Positions 22,875 through 34,340 of a stretch of DNA of 64,000 nt are shown here, piece after piece. Below the pieces are notes generated by a model that saw only the letters and a program-made list of their open reading frames with translations, was not told the DNA's origin and did not search any database. Each line of letters starts with the position of its first letter. The stretch's first letter is position 1. The DNA is taken from the NCBI RefSeq assembly GCF_947242115.1, contig NC_074716.1:19412090-19476089 (forward strand). Reading direction: 5' to 3'. The DNA comes from Biomphalaria glabrata. Its lineage: Eukaryota > Mollusca > Gastropoda > Planorbidae. A program made the position numbers and the translations under genes.

Positions 22875-24245
22875 TATGCATCATATTATCTGTTTAGTAT
22901 TGCTAGCTGGTGAACTTTCTAGCGTAATATCTGTTTAGCCATGCTAGCTGGGAAACTTTCTATCGTATTATCTGTTTAGTATTGCTAGCTGTTGAACTTT
23001 CTATCGTAATATCTGTTTAGCCATGCTAGCTGGGAAACTTTCTATCGTATTATCTGTTGAGCCATGCTAGCTGGGGAACTTTCTATCGTATTATCTGTTT
23101 AGCCTTGCTATTTGGGGAACTTTCTATCGTGTTATCTGTTTAGCCGTGCTATTTGGGGAACTTTCTATCGTGTTATCTGTTAAACCCTGTTAGCAGGGAA
23201 ACTTTCTATCGTATTATCTGTTTAGCCTTGCTAGCTGGGGAACTTTCTATCGTATTATCTGTTTAGCCTTGCTATTTGGGAAACTTTCTATCGTGTTATC
23301 TGTTAAACCCTGTTAGCAGGGAAACTTTCTATCGTATTATCTGTTTAGCCTTGCTATTTGGGGAACTTTCTATCGTGTTATCTGTTAAACCCTGTTAGCA
23401 GGGAAACTTTCTATCGTATTATCTGTTGAGCCATGCTAGCTCAAGAACTTTCTATCGTGTTATCTGTTAAGCCCTGTTAGCTGGGAAACTTTCTATCGTA
23501 TTATCTGTTTAGCCTTACTAGTTGGGGAACTTTCTATCGTGTTATCTGTTAAACCCTGTTAGCTGGGGAACTTTCTATCGTATTATCTGTTTAGCCCTGT
23601 TAGCTGGGGAACTTTCTATCATGTTATCTGTTAAGCCCTGTTAGCTGGGGAACTTTCTATCGTATTATCTGTTTAGCCTTGCTAGTTGGGGAACTTTCTA
23701 TCTTGTTATCTGTTAAACCCTGTTAGCTGGGGAACTTTCTATCGTGTTATCTGTTAAGCCCTGTTAGCTGGGGAACTTTCTATTGTATTATCTGTTTAGC
23801 CTTGCTATTTGGGGAACTTTCTATCGTGTTATCTGTCAAACCCTGTTAGCTGGGGAACTTTCTATCGTGTTATCTGATGAGCCCTGTTACTGGGGAACTT
23901 TCTATCGTATTATCTGTTTAGCCTTGCTAGTTGGGGAACTTTCTATCGTGTTATCTGTTAAGCCCTGTTAGCTGGGGAACTTTCTATCGTGTTATCTGTT
24001 AAGCCCTGTTAGCTGGGGAACTTTCTATCGTGTTATCTGTTTAGCCCTGTTAGCTGGAGAACTTTCTATCGTGTTATCTGTTAAGCCCTGTTAGCTGGGG
24101 AACTTTCTATCGTATTATCTGTTAAGCCCTGTTAGCTGGAGAACTTTCTATCGTGTTATCTGTTAAGCCCTGTTAGCTGGGGAACTTTCTATCGTGTTAG
24201 CTGGGGAACTTTCTATCGTGTTATCTGTTAAACCCTGTTAGCTGG
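22875..24245. repeat. 41-bp minisatellite, about 33 copies
   Basis: The unit contains GCTGGGGAACTTTCTATCGT and TTATCTGTTAAGCCCTGTTA. Left-hand copies are more divergent (TAGTATTGCTAGCTG, TAGCCATGCTAGC) and right-hand ones more uniform. Near 24190 one unit is shortened. No coding content is plausible. Confidence 0.95.
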
Positions 24246-24539
24246 ATCGTATAATCCGCTAGCTATCACGTAGACTACTAAAGTTAAAAACACCGTTACA
24301 CCATTGTCCAATATGGACATGCCTATTAAATGTGGTGATCTAGTTGTACAATTGTTTTTTCAGACACAGCGTCGGAACTCTTCATTGCGGAGACGTAAGC
24401 TGGAATGAGTTAGGAGTCAAGTGTTTGGTCAGATTCATTAGCTCAGTTTAATCTTTAAGTTACTGACAAAGTGCTCAGTGCTGGTTGGACAATATTAAAA
24501 AGTAGACCAACCAGTCCGTAATCTTTTTGATCTATTCGT

Positions 24540-24625
24540 GATGAATAAAGATACTTTCTTATATAATACAGACGTTACTTCAAAAAAGATGATTACGTCC
24601 TACGCGTCATGCATTCAGTCATTTT
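24540..24625 (-). mobile_element. 3' end of a CR1/Jockey-like LINE (fragment)
   Basis: Reversed, it reads GCATGACGCGTAGGACGTAA and TAACGTCTGTATTATATAAG, matching the 3' untranslated end of the LINE at 47060-47480. Only the last about 80 bp is present, as expected from 5' truncation. Confidence 0.75.
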
Positions 24626-24629
24626 ATCT

Positions 24630-25190
24630 TGTATTATGTGAATTTTAGAGGTAAAGAAAGCTTAGTTGAACAAAGAGATTTGAACGCAGAGTTTTACTTA
24701 AGTTGCCATCTTCAGTGATCAGCTTAACCTTACTGAATAAGTTTTGTAATTGCTTTTGTGTAGCGCAACTTTAAGTTTAGGCCGTCAAATGGAGTGAGTT
24801 GAAACATCGTACATCGTAGACCTACTTCAGAAACTTTTTTTTTTGTTGTTATTTTGGAGAGGAAGAATCTCAAGCCAAACATATAACACTTAACCCTTAC
24901 ATTTCTTTCCATAAACTTGCGCGGTTTCAATAGTTATATCTTATACAATTACAGACATTCCTTCAAGATAATCGCACCCTACCCGTAGCAAAAAATGAGA
25001 TTTCAAAAAAAAAAAAAAAAGATTCCGTAAAATGACATTCCAGAACTCCCGTATATTTTGATATTTAGCACTCGCTTTGGTTTTCATCCAACACACATGT
25101 GTGACGTGAGTGTGTCGTGAGTGTGTCGTGAATTGGTTTATATCTCCCTCTTCTCCCCACTCTCCCAAGACCCCCCCCCCCATCTTTGCT
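24630..25190. other. Unannotated region
   Basis: No supported feature. Contains a poly-A run near 25005 and a C-run near 25170. Confidence 0.4.
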
Positions 25191-25196
25191 CTTTCA

Positions 25197-25265
25197 ATCT
25201 ACTACAATCTGATAGACTACAATCTGATAGACTACAATATGATAGACTACAATCTGATAGACTAT
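25197..25265. repeat. 15-bp tandem repeat, about 4-5 copies
   Basis: The unit GATAGACTACAATCT repeats with one variant (CAATATGATAG). Short array. Confidence 0.9.
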
Positions 25266-25329
25266 GTCAACAAGTCAAACAAAAACTGCTTGCGCTTGGA
25301 GCTCAACAATTCATTCTAGTTTAATGATT

Positions 25330-25800
25330 TGTTCTGCGTCTCTATCAGATAACAAAACCGTGTTATTTAGAAGCTATCTGTTTCTTCAATTTAAAAGCCT
25401 CCATCTGAATTATTAACGTGCTACCACAGTCTTAAGATTTCTGTTTCTCGTCGTTGCAACTCTCGTGGCTGAGAGATAGAGAAATGTGACATAACAGGAA
25501 GTCACGAGTATAACGTAGAATGAGGTGCTGTGTATATATTGACAAAGGAACCTACTTAATAAGTTTAGTATATTATAAACTTACCTTCAAAATTATAAGC
25601 TAACGGTGTTGTGGTTTTTCGAATAGCGTGTTCTCATGCTTCTATAGCATGCGCAGTAACAGTAGCGTACTTTAGTAAGCGGAGATTCTGGGCAGAATTT
25701 TTGTGGAAACACCTACCCTCTTCAAGCTACAATATAAATGCACTTCATAATGTTCATAAAACTAAAATCATGTTAAGTTAATCATTAATGTCATTTCCCT
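25330..25800. other. Unannotated region
   Basis: No recognisable exon or element; ordinary AT-rich intergenic sequence. Confidence 0.4.
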
Positions 25801-25905
25801 TATTTTTAGCAGTTTAGACCAATAGCTCGTCATCACATAGCAGACATGTGACGTGGCAACGACCTATCAGTCTAAACTGCCCACAAGCTGTGACGTTGCA
25901 GGCCA

Positions 25906-27155
25906 GTGTTGAGGTCTAGCTCTGCTCAGTCAATTGTCTGGTCCACTTACTGTGTAGACATGTTTATGTCTAGCTCTGCTCAGTCAATTGTCTGGTCCAC
26001 TTACTGTGTAGACATGTTTATGTCTAGCTCTGCTCAGTCAATTGTCTGGTCCACTTACTGTGTAGACATGTTTATGTCTAGCTCTGCTCAGTCAATCGTC
26101 TGGTCCACTTACTGTGTAGACATGTTTATGTCTAGCTCTGCTCAGTCAATCGTCTGGTCCACTTACTGTGTAGACATGTTTATGTCTAGCTCTGCTCAGT
26201 CAATTTTCTGGTCCACTTACTGTGTAGACATGTTTATGTCTAGCTCTGCTCAGTCAATTGTCTGTTCCACTTACTGTGTAGACATGTTTATGTCTAGCTC
26301 TGCTCAGTCAATCGTCTGGTCCACTTACTGTGTAGACATGTTTATGTCTAGCTCTGCTCAGTCAATTGTCTGGTCCACTTACTGTGTAGACATGTTTATG
26401 TCTAGCTCTGCTCAGTCAATCGTCTGGTCCACTTACTGTGTAGACATGTTTATGTCTAGCTCTGCTCAGTCAATTGTCTGGTCCACTTACTGTGTAGACA
26501 TGTTTATGTCTAGCTCTGCTCAGTCAATTGTCTGGTCCACTTACTGTGTAGACATGTTTATGTCTAGCTCTGCTCAGTCAATCGTCTGGTCCACTTACTG
26601 TGTAGACATGTTTATGTCTAGCTCTGCTCAGTCAATCGTCTGGTCCACTTACTGTGTAGACATGTTTATGTCTAGCTCTGCTCAGTCAATCGTCTGGTCC
26701 ACTTACTGTGTAGACATGTTTATGTCTAGCTCTGCTCAGTCAAATGTCTGGTCCACTTACTGTGTAGACATGTTTATGTCTAGCTCTGCTCAGTCAATTG
26801 TCTGGTCCACTTACTGTGTAGACATGTTTATGTCTAGCTCTGCTCAGTCAATTGTCTGGTTCACTTACTGTGTAGACATGTTTATGTCTAGCTCTGCTCA
26901 GTCAATTGTCTGGTCCACTTACTGTGTAGACATGTTTATGTCTAGCTCTGCTCAGTCAATTGTCTGGTCCACTTACTGTGTAGACATGTTTATGTCTAGC
27001 TCTGCTCAGTCAATTGTCTGGTCCACTTACTGTGTAGACATGTTTATGTCTAGCTCTGCTCAGTCAATTGTCTGGTCCACTTACTGTGTAGACATGTTTA
27101 TGTCTAGCTCTGCTCAGTCAATTGTCTGGTCCACTTACTGTGTAGACATGTTTAT
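25906..27155. repeat. 54-bp minisatellite, 23 copies, open in one plus-strand frame
   Basis: The unit contains TCTAGCTCTGCTCAGTCAAT, TGGTCCACTTACTGTG and TAGACATGTTTATG. Each unit holds a 7-bp stem with 4-base loop: TAGACAT, GTTT, ATGTCTA. Unit length is a multiple of three, so a 418-codon plus-strand frame with an 18-residue repeat (MSSSAQSIVWSTYCVDMF) stays open. Variation is a common silent T/C site plus a few scattered changes that alter residues (W to C, S to F, I to N, V to F). No ATG precedes the array in frame (it opens at GTG), and there is no known domain. A tandem repeat is favoured over a gene. Confidence 0.93.
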
Positions 27156-27164
27156 GGGATAAGC

Positions 27165-27780
27165 GTAGCCCCCTTTGGAATAAAAGCTCATTTGGAGGGA
27201 GTGGCAAGTGATTAATGCCACCCAGCCATAACAATCTACAATACATCTACATGTTCTTAAGTCTAGTTGATACTGATATCTACTGGGAATAGAGTAATTA
27301 ACTTTTAATGTGTGTACTTTTGTAATGTCTACAGTGAATCATTAAACAAAACTGAAATCATAAACAGAGTCATTTGAAACCTATGCCTCAGATGCTTGAG
27401 TCATTTGAAATCTATGACTGAGATGTTTGCAATCAAGTAGAAGCTTCCAGTCTACCTCAAAGTCATCGATAAACTTACTTGGAAATCATCCATTTATGAC
27501 GTCTGCACAAATGGGACGTTAGATGAGTACGACTCTAATAAACAAAAGAACGAAGCTTCAATGGAACGTTTGCGTGCACTTTGGCATCCTTTCTTTGTTT
27601 CGCTAGCTACAAGTACATGAGCGACTGTTGTGCTCAGATTTTAGCTCTGTTCCTTTCTTACCCACACAGTTTTACTTATTTACCAATATATTCAATGTAA
27701 GAGAAATACAAAACTGGAGGAACTTGTTTGTTTTATATGTTTTGGATGTTCCTTCAGAGTTGAAGATAATCACTGTCCTA
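27165..27780. other. Unannotated region
   Basis: Contains a loose direct duplication near 27368-27430 (GTCATTTGAAACCTATG and GTCATTTGAAATCTATG). No exon or element supported. Confidence 0.4.
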
Positions 27781-27895
27781 GTCCAACCGTCCAGCTGGAC
27801 GACTGGAGATGGCAGCGGGCAGGATGTGAACCCGGGACTGTCGAGACGACCGAACAACAGTCCAGCGCTCATACCGCATGGCCAGTGCTATATGT
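27780..27895 (-). repeat. tRNA-derived SINE head
   Basis: On the minus strand TGGCCATGCGGTATGAGCGC (A-box region) is followed by CCCGGGTTCACATCCTGCCC, which contains GGTTCACATCC, close to the Pol III B-box consensus. It lies in non-coding sequence and lacks a full cloverleaf, so it is a SINE rather than a tRNA gene. Confidence 0.65.
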
Positions 27896-28221
27896 AGAAC
27901 TACATAATGCACACAATAATTAGATACTAATGTTTGTAACTTCTCGCATGCTGAACACAGATTATATATAGGCCTACGCTTCTTCAAAATACTGACATTC
28001 AAAATAGAACTCCTTAGTAGTTACATCCAACACTATTTCTTTAATCGTCGACAAGAGGGGATTGGCTATTGCAATAAAAGGTGGGGTAATTTTAGACAAT
28101 TTTAGACAATTATTACTTTTTTTTTAAATTCAATGTAAAAAAAAACATTATTTCGTTGAGGTGCTGAAAAAAAGTCACAAATTTTATCTCAAATGTTTGT
28201 AGTAAGTGTAATTGGCAATTT

Positions 28222-28450
28222 TTAGGGGCCCCCGAAAGAAGCTATTAGTTTTGTGTGAAATGTCTGTCCGTCCGTCACTCCTAAACTAGAAAAGATAGTG
28301 AAAATCTGACATCATTATATGTTAGTCCAAAGTTCTGATGCAAACAGCAACGTTTTTCTTTTCTAAAAGCGAAAAATCTAATTTTGTAAATCACTTATGC
28401 AAGCATTTTTTTCATAAAAATACACCACTTTTACAACTATTCACTATTAA
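28222..28450 (+). repeat. Interspersed repeat family A copy
   Basis: Reads TTTTAGGGGCCCCCGAAAG, TGTCTGTCCGTCCGTCAC and later AAAATACACCACTTTTAC, the same order as 4160-4430. Confidence 0.65.
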
Positions 28451-28829
28451 TAGTGACAAACACGCGAGGTGAGACAACTATCCACAGACAGTATAACATA
28501 TTTATGCAAATGGTTTTAGACTTTTTTTTTAAATTATATTTTTTACATTGGTATTGCTACGTCATGAAAGTTTTGTCCAACTGCTACATGCACCCAAAAA
28601 TAATGTTTAGTTTTTTTTTAAAAGAAAAAAATCTATTTAGTATGCATATAAGTTGGACATAACTTACAACAAGAATTAATAGGTAGATCTTCATATTATC
28701 GCGTGAACTGCAGTATCACATAATAGCCGGAGGGATTATTTTTTATTTCTATTTTTTTTTCTTGAGGATTTGAATAAGAGATTGACCCTTTACAAAACAA
28801 TTAGATCAATTAGATATTCATTATAAGAC

Positions 28830-29085
28830 ATCAGATATGCTAGGTTCGCATTTAATTTCACATTCACTTTCACCTATTCTTTGGTCTGCTGGACCGCTGG
28901 GGCACCACACAAAATCGGTCAACCTTGTTTCTCCATTCTTCTCTGTCATTTGTCTTTGATAGAATTTCCTTCCGATGTTCTTTCTGAAAATATTGATACC
29001 TGCCTTTTTACCTGCCTGGTGGACCACTTCGGAAGCCGATTTTGAGTTTGTTTCCACACAAATTGTCTTTGTAACCTTGTTTAGA
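28830..29085 (-). repeat. Repeat D, LINE 3'-end-like copy
   Basis: The minus strand translates to a short stretch with QMTEKNGETRL, then DFVWCPSGPADQRIGESE. The plus-strand copy at 207-440 gives a related peptide. The block CCTGCCTGGTGGACCACTTC, GCCGATTTTGAG and TTCCACACAAATTGTC at its right side is the shared repeat D signature. Confidence 0.55.
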
Positions 29086-29415
29086 ACTATTTAGATCTAC
29101 AAGTCAATCATTTCAAAACTATTCAGATCTACAAGTCAATCACTTCGAAATTGTACATTTCTACACAATCATTTCAAAACTATTTAGATCTACAAGTCAA
29201 TCATTTCAGAACTATTTAGATCTACAAGTCAATCATTTCAGAACTATTTAGATCTACAAGTCTATCATTTCAGAACTATTTAGATCTACAAGTCAATCAT
29301 TTCAGAACTATTTAGATCTACAAGTCAATCATTTCAGAACTATTTAGATCTACAAGTCAATCATTTCAGAACTATTTAGATCTACAAGTCTATCATTTCA
29401 GAACTATTTACTTCT
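29070..29415. repeat. 32-bp minisatellite, about 10-11 copies
   Basis: The unit contains GAACTATTTAGATCTACAAG and TCAATCATTTCA, spaced 32 bp. It directly abuts the repeat D copy, and its AACTATTTAGATCTACAAG motif starts right after CCTTGTTTAG, suggesting the array grew from the repeat's own edge. Confidence 0.92.
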
Positions 29416-30130
29416 GGTTCTACAAATGAATTCAGTTCACATCACAAATGTGGTAGTTCGAGGCATGATCGCCAGTCGAATCGGGCCTTATAATGATTTT
29501 CCGACCATAAAATAAAGCAAACCTAGGTGGCACAGATAGCATTAGAGTAATGTGTTTGATATGATTATAAATCATAACATTTTTCAACTTTCCACTTTGT
29601 TTATACATTAACAGTGGCATGAATTTAAGATTAAAATTCTATGCTGGATGCCGTTAGATTTTGTAAAGTAAAAGTAGAATATCTTTGTAGGACAAACTAG
29701 TCGTTGTAAATATATATATAGGCCTATATGTCATTATGTTACCTGTGTGTCAGGTTTGATCAAGTTACAGGAGTATGGAAAGGAGGAGTCAACGAGGAAG
29801 TTGCAATATGGGAACCAAGAACGTCATAACTGGATGGTCCCTAACAACAAACTACGGTAAAAGTCACTAATCGATACGTACTTTACAGTTTTGATTGATT
29901 CAAATGTGACATTAGAACTAGCGGACTATTTGCACATGTTATATTTACTTAACGAAATGCTGCCAAGATTGTCTCATATTGTAAAACTTGTCTGTTCAAC
30001 GAAGCAGACACAACGCTCGCTCTCTCTCTCTTTCTCTCTCTCTCTCTTTCTATCTTTCTCTCTCTCTCTCTCTCTCTCCATCTCTTTCATTCTGCTAATT
30101 GGGTACTAAAGATAGATAACTTTCTACCCG
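29415..30130. other. Unannotated region with (CT)n tract
   Basis: Contains a CT/TTTC low-complexity tract at about 30018-30085. No exon supported. Confidence 0.45.
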
Positions 30131-30134
30131 TTCT

Positions 30135-30240
30135 TAATGTGGCCGAGTGGTTAGGAGCAATAGAGAGACGCCAATCTGAGAATTCTCAGAACTCTGTCTT
30201 AGTGAGACTCTTTTTTTTCTCGAGAATTAATCCGCATTTA
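30135..30240 (+). repeat. Degenerate tRNA-like SINE
   Basis: GTGGCCGAGTGGTTAGGAGC is a good A-box match, but no B box follows at the expected distance. Relic of a tRNA-derived SINE. Confidence 0.45.
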
Positions 30241-30679
30241 TCTGTTTCCCATTCCATATAGAATTGTTCCGATACGATAATGTAACATTGTTCAAAGTTG
30301 TTTTAAAGCAACTCATATATGGCGTTATTGACCAACGGTCAGCAAATTGGAACAAGCATAATATAAAAAATCCTTTTAAAAAAACAAAGCTTATCTAAAG
30401 GGGAAGAACTCCGCCATTTAAATTGTGTCTATCAATAATGTAGAAGTTATTTCCCTTATTTGATATTTTTAAAAAATATTATTTACCAATATTTTTTTTA
30501 ATTCGTTCATATTTTGTTAGGTTCATATTTTGTAAGGTACAATAAATAATTGTTAGAAGTATCATCTTGATCGAAGAATGCGTGAGAATGTGGTAGAAAT
30601 AACGTTAACAATTATTTAAGGGAGCTAAACCCAATAAATTTAACCTATCTTTGAATACTGAAGGATTAGTATCTCTTGT

Positions 30680-30885
30680 TGGTATCAAACAAAATAATTA
30701 ATTACCAGTAATTAATTGACTTTATTTGTATTATTGATTCATGTCTTGAATGTGCCAATAAATAATTGTGCCAAGTTTCAACTTAATCCGAGAATGGGTG
30801 AGGGAGAAATAACGTTTACACACTTTTTAACAGACAGACCGTTAGACAGAACGACAGACAGACAGTGAGATGATATAAGCTTTGT
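30680..30885 (-). repeat. Interspersed repeat family B, reversed decayed copy
   Basis: Contains TACCAGTAATTAATTGACTT, GTGCCAAGTTTCAACTTAAT, CCGAGAATGGGTGAGGGAGA and AACGTTTACACACTTTTT, the reverse of the family B words (AATCTCGGATCAAGCTGA, GTTTGTACACGTT). Confidence 0.5.
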
Positions 30886-30949
30886 AATGGATTCCCCCGC
30901 CTAGGTAAAAAAAAAATAGCCTTGAGGGCAATCTTTCTGATCAATTTTT

Positions 30950-31080
30950 GGGTAGGTGGCAGCAATGGTCGAGGGGGTAAGTGCTCCACATTGTCATGAT
31001 AGTCCTGTCATCATCCCATGCAGGAGGTTAGAACGTAAACCTTTTCATTGCTGAGGAAGCTTTCCAAGTGTTGTTCAATA
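30950..31080 (+). repeat. tRNA-like SINE fragment
   Basis: Reads TGGTCGAGGGGGTAAGTGCT in the A-box position, then CATGCAGGAGGTTAGAACGT. A decayed SINE head immediately before the 38-bp array. Confidence 0.4.
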
Positions 31081-31164
31081 AATAAATAAAACCATCAAGA
31101 ATGGTGCCCCCCACCCCAAATTATCCAGAGATGTTGAAAGTAAAAAAAAAATGAAACATAAGGA

Positions 31165-33415
31165 ACTGAGACCTGCAAAGCTCGAACAGAAATGATTCGG
31201 ACCTTGAGACCTGCAAAGCTCGGACAGAAATGATTCGGACCTTGAGACCTGCAAAGCTCGAACAGAAATGATTCGGATCTTGAGACCTGCAAAGCTCGAA
31301 CAGAAATGATTCGGACCTTGAGACCTGCAAAGCTCGAACAGAAATGATTCGGACCTTGAGCCCTGCAAAGCTCGAACAGAAATGATTCGGACCTTGAGCC
31401 CTGCAAAGCTCGAACAGAAATGATTCGGACCTTGAGCCCTGCAAAGCTCGAACAGAAATGATTCGGACCTTGAGACCTGCAAAGCTCGAACAGAAATGAT
31501 TCGGACCTTGAGACCTGCAAAGCTCGAACAGAAATGATTCGGACCTTGAGACCTGCAAAGCTCGAACAGAAATGATTCGGACCTTGAGACCTGCAAAGCT
31601 CGAACAGAAATGATTCGGACCTTGAGACCTGCAAAGCTCGAACAGAAATGATTCGGACCTTGAGACCTGCAAAGCTCGAACAGAAATGATTCGGACCTTG
31701 AGACCTGCAAAGCTCGAACAGAAATGATTCGGATCTTGAGACCTGCAAAGCTTAAACAGAAATGATTCGGACCTTGAGACCTGCAAAGCTCGAACAGAAA
31801 TGATTCGGACCTTGAGACCTGCAAAGCTCGCACAGAAATGATTCGGACCTTGAGACCTGCAAAGCTCGAACAGAAATGATTCGGACCTTGAGCCCTGCAA
31901 AGCTCGAACAGAAATGATTCGGATCTTGAGACCTTCAAAGCTTAAACAGAAATGATTTGGACCTTGAGACCTGCAAAGCTCGAACAGAAATGATTCGGAC
32001 CTTGAGACCTGCAAAGCTCGAACAGAAATGATTCGGACCTTGAGACCTGCAAAGCTCGAACAGAAATGATTCGGACCTTAAGCCCTGCAAAGCTCGAACA
32101 GAAATGATTCGGACCTTGAGCCCTGCAAAGCTCGAACAGAAATGATTCGGACCTTGAGCCCTGCAAAGCTAGAACAGAAATGATTCGGACCTTGAGACCT
32201 GCAAAGCTCGAACAGAAATGATTCGGACCTTGAGACCTGCAAAGCTCGAACAGAAATGATTCGGACCTTGAGACCTGCAAAGCTCGAACAGAAATGATTC
32301 GGACCTTGAGACCTGCAAAGCTCGAACAGAAATGATTCGGACCTTGAGACCTGCAAAGCTCGAACAGAAATGATTCGGACCTTGAGACCTGCAAAGCTCG
32401 AACAGAAATGATTCGGACCTTGAGCCCTGCAAAGCTCGAACAGAAATGATTCGGATCTTGAGACCTGCAAAGCTTAAACAGAAATGATTTGGACCTTGAG
32501 ACCTGCAAAGCTCGAACAGAAATGATTCGGACCTTGAGACCTGCAAAGCTCGAACAGAAATGATTCGGACCTTGAGACCTGCAAAGCTCGAACAGAAATG
32601 ATTCGGACCTTGAGACCTGCAAAGCTCGAACAGAAATGATTCGGATCTTGAGACCTGCAAAGCTTAAACAGAAATGATTTGGACCTTGAGACCTGCAAAG
32701 CTCGAACAGAAATGATTCGGACCTTGAGACCTGCAAAGCTCGAACAGAAATGATTCGGACCTTGAGACCTGCAAAGCTCGAACAGAAATGATTCGGACCT
32801 TGAGACCTGCAAAGCTCGAACAGAAATGATTCGGACCTTGAGCCCTGCAAAGCTCGAACAGAAATGATTCGGATCTTGAGACCTTCAAAGCTTAAACAGA
32901 AATGATTTGGACCTTGAGACCTGCAAAGCTCGAACAGAAATGATTCGGACCTTGAGACCTGCAAAGCTCGAACAGAAATGATTCGGACCTTGAGACCTGC
33001 AAAGCTCGAACAGAAATGATTCGGACCTTAAGCCCTGCAAAGCTCGAACAGAAATGATTCGGACCTTGAGACCTCAAAGCTCGAACAGAAATGATTCGGA
33101 CCTTGAGACCTGCAAAGCTCGAACAGAAATGATTCGGACCTTGAGACCTGCAAAGCTCGAACAGAAATGATTCGGACCTTGAGACCTGCAAAGCTCGAAC
33201 AGAAATGATTCGGATCTTGAGACCTACAAAGCTCGAACAGAAATGATTCGGATCTTTAGACCTGCAAAGCTCTAACAGAAATGATTCGGACCTTGAGACC
33301 TGCAAAGCTCGAACAGAAATGATTCGGATCTTGAGACCTGCAAAGCTCGAACAGAAATGATTCGGATCTTTAGACCTGCAAAGCTCGAACAGAAATGATT
33401 CGGATCTTGAGACCT
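31165..33415. repeat. 38-bp minisatellite, about 59 copies
   Basis: The unit contains TTGAGACCTGCAAAGCTCG and AACAGAAATGATTCGGACC. Variants (GAGCCCTG, GGATCTTG, AGCTTAAAC, GATTTGG) recur in blocks: the pattern near 31720-32060 reappears near 32850-33030. This points to duplications of many units at once. Because 38 is not a multiple of three and the unit has no minus-strand stop in any frame, all three minus frames stay open for hundreds of codons. These are not genes. Confidence 0.96.
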
Positions 33416-33419
33416 TCAA

Positions 33420-34250
33420 GTTATTCGATGCTACCACGTGACTTGTTTTCTTAGCGCTGGGCTTCACATTTAGAATTCATTTAAAATCTCAGTTTAACAA
33501 CTGCCTCAATCTTTTATTTCTAGGAGGAAAGCCGCTATTTGATTGGCGTAGTTGTCCGCCCGTCTGTTACATTTAGATTTCGAAAACTTTTTTTTAAAGA
33601 TAAGTTGTTTATCTTATCACAACTAGTTGAACTTGGCTGACAAATACAAGTCAAGCTGTCACTGGGAGTGTAATGCTTTATAGCACCGTTGGCTGCGCCG
33701 CGAACTCAATAGAAACAAGTTAGAAATGATTGCATACAATAATAAGCTGTCGGATATCTCATTAAGATAATTGTGCCAGCCAGCGGGAAATTCTTATGTT
33801 TCACGGCTTCGTCAGTGTCGTCTTGGTGGCCAGGCCTGATTGAGTTTTTTTTTTTTTTTTTTTTTTTTTTTGCTTTTTTTAATTTTTGAGAAAGAGGGGG
33901 GGGGGGGAGTTGGAGGAATCAAGACAAATATGGAGCAGTGGGAATCGTTTAGAATACACTGCAGATATGTTTTACTTACACTAGAAAGACTGCAAACAAA
34001 AAAAATCATCAGAACTATCTGAGGCGCTGTTTGGGGTAAAGAGAAAAAGAATAATGTCAGCTTAGAACGTTTTGTTGTGATTCGTTTTCAATAGACGTTA
34101 AAAATGAAAGATGGCTCATGGACAGAATTGGGAGACTAATAAGAGAATGAGCCAATGAGATCAGCAAACAATCTCAAGTTGAAATGTAGTCCTAGCCTAA
34201 ACCTCTTGCAGGACAGCATATTCTGGCGCTGGCACAGTTCGAACCACACT
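33420..34250. other. Unannotated region with homopolymer tracts
   Basis: Contains a decayed family A-like end near 33520-33590 (CCGCTATTTGATTGGCG, GTCCGCCCGTCTG), a T-run at about 33845-33871 and a G-run near 33896-33908. No exon supported. Confidence 0.45.
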
Positions 34251-34340
34251 GACAGAAGCGCATACCACACAGGGCTGCCGCTACCTATTGTGCAATGAGT
34301 GCGTTGCACGCAGGCGGACGAATGTCAAGGGGCGGCCAAA
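34250..34340. mobile_element. hAT-like terminal fragment
   Basis: CAGGGCTGCCGCTACCTATT followed by GCGTTGCACGCAGGCGG resembles a hAT-type terminus. No matching opposite end was identified with confidence. Confidence 0.35.

Noticed and set aside
22875-24245. CRISPR-like array
   Set aside because: Direct tandem units with no unique spacers, in a eukaryotic genome. The same holds for the other arrays.
25906-27162. 418-codon repetitive protein
   Set aside because: Explained by a stop-free 54-bp unit; opens at GTG without an upstream ATG, no domain or splice signals. Kept as a finding only.
30135-30240. Ser/Leu-type tRNA gene
   Set aside because: A-box match only; the B box is missing.
31075-33467. 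Long overlapping open frames on the minus strand (up to 340 codons)
   Set aside because: They are the 38-bp tandem repeat read in three frames; the peptide is a periodic 38-residue repeat with no domain.
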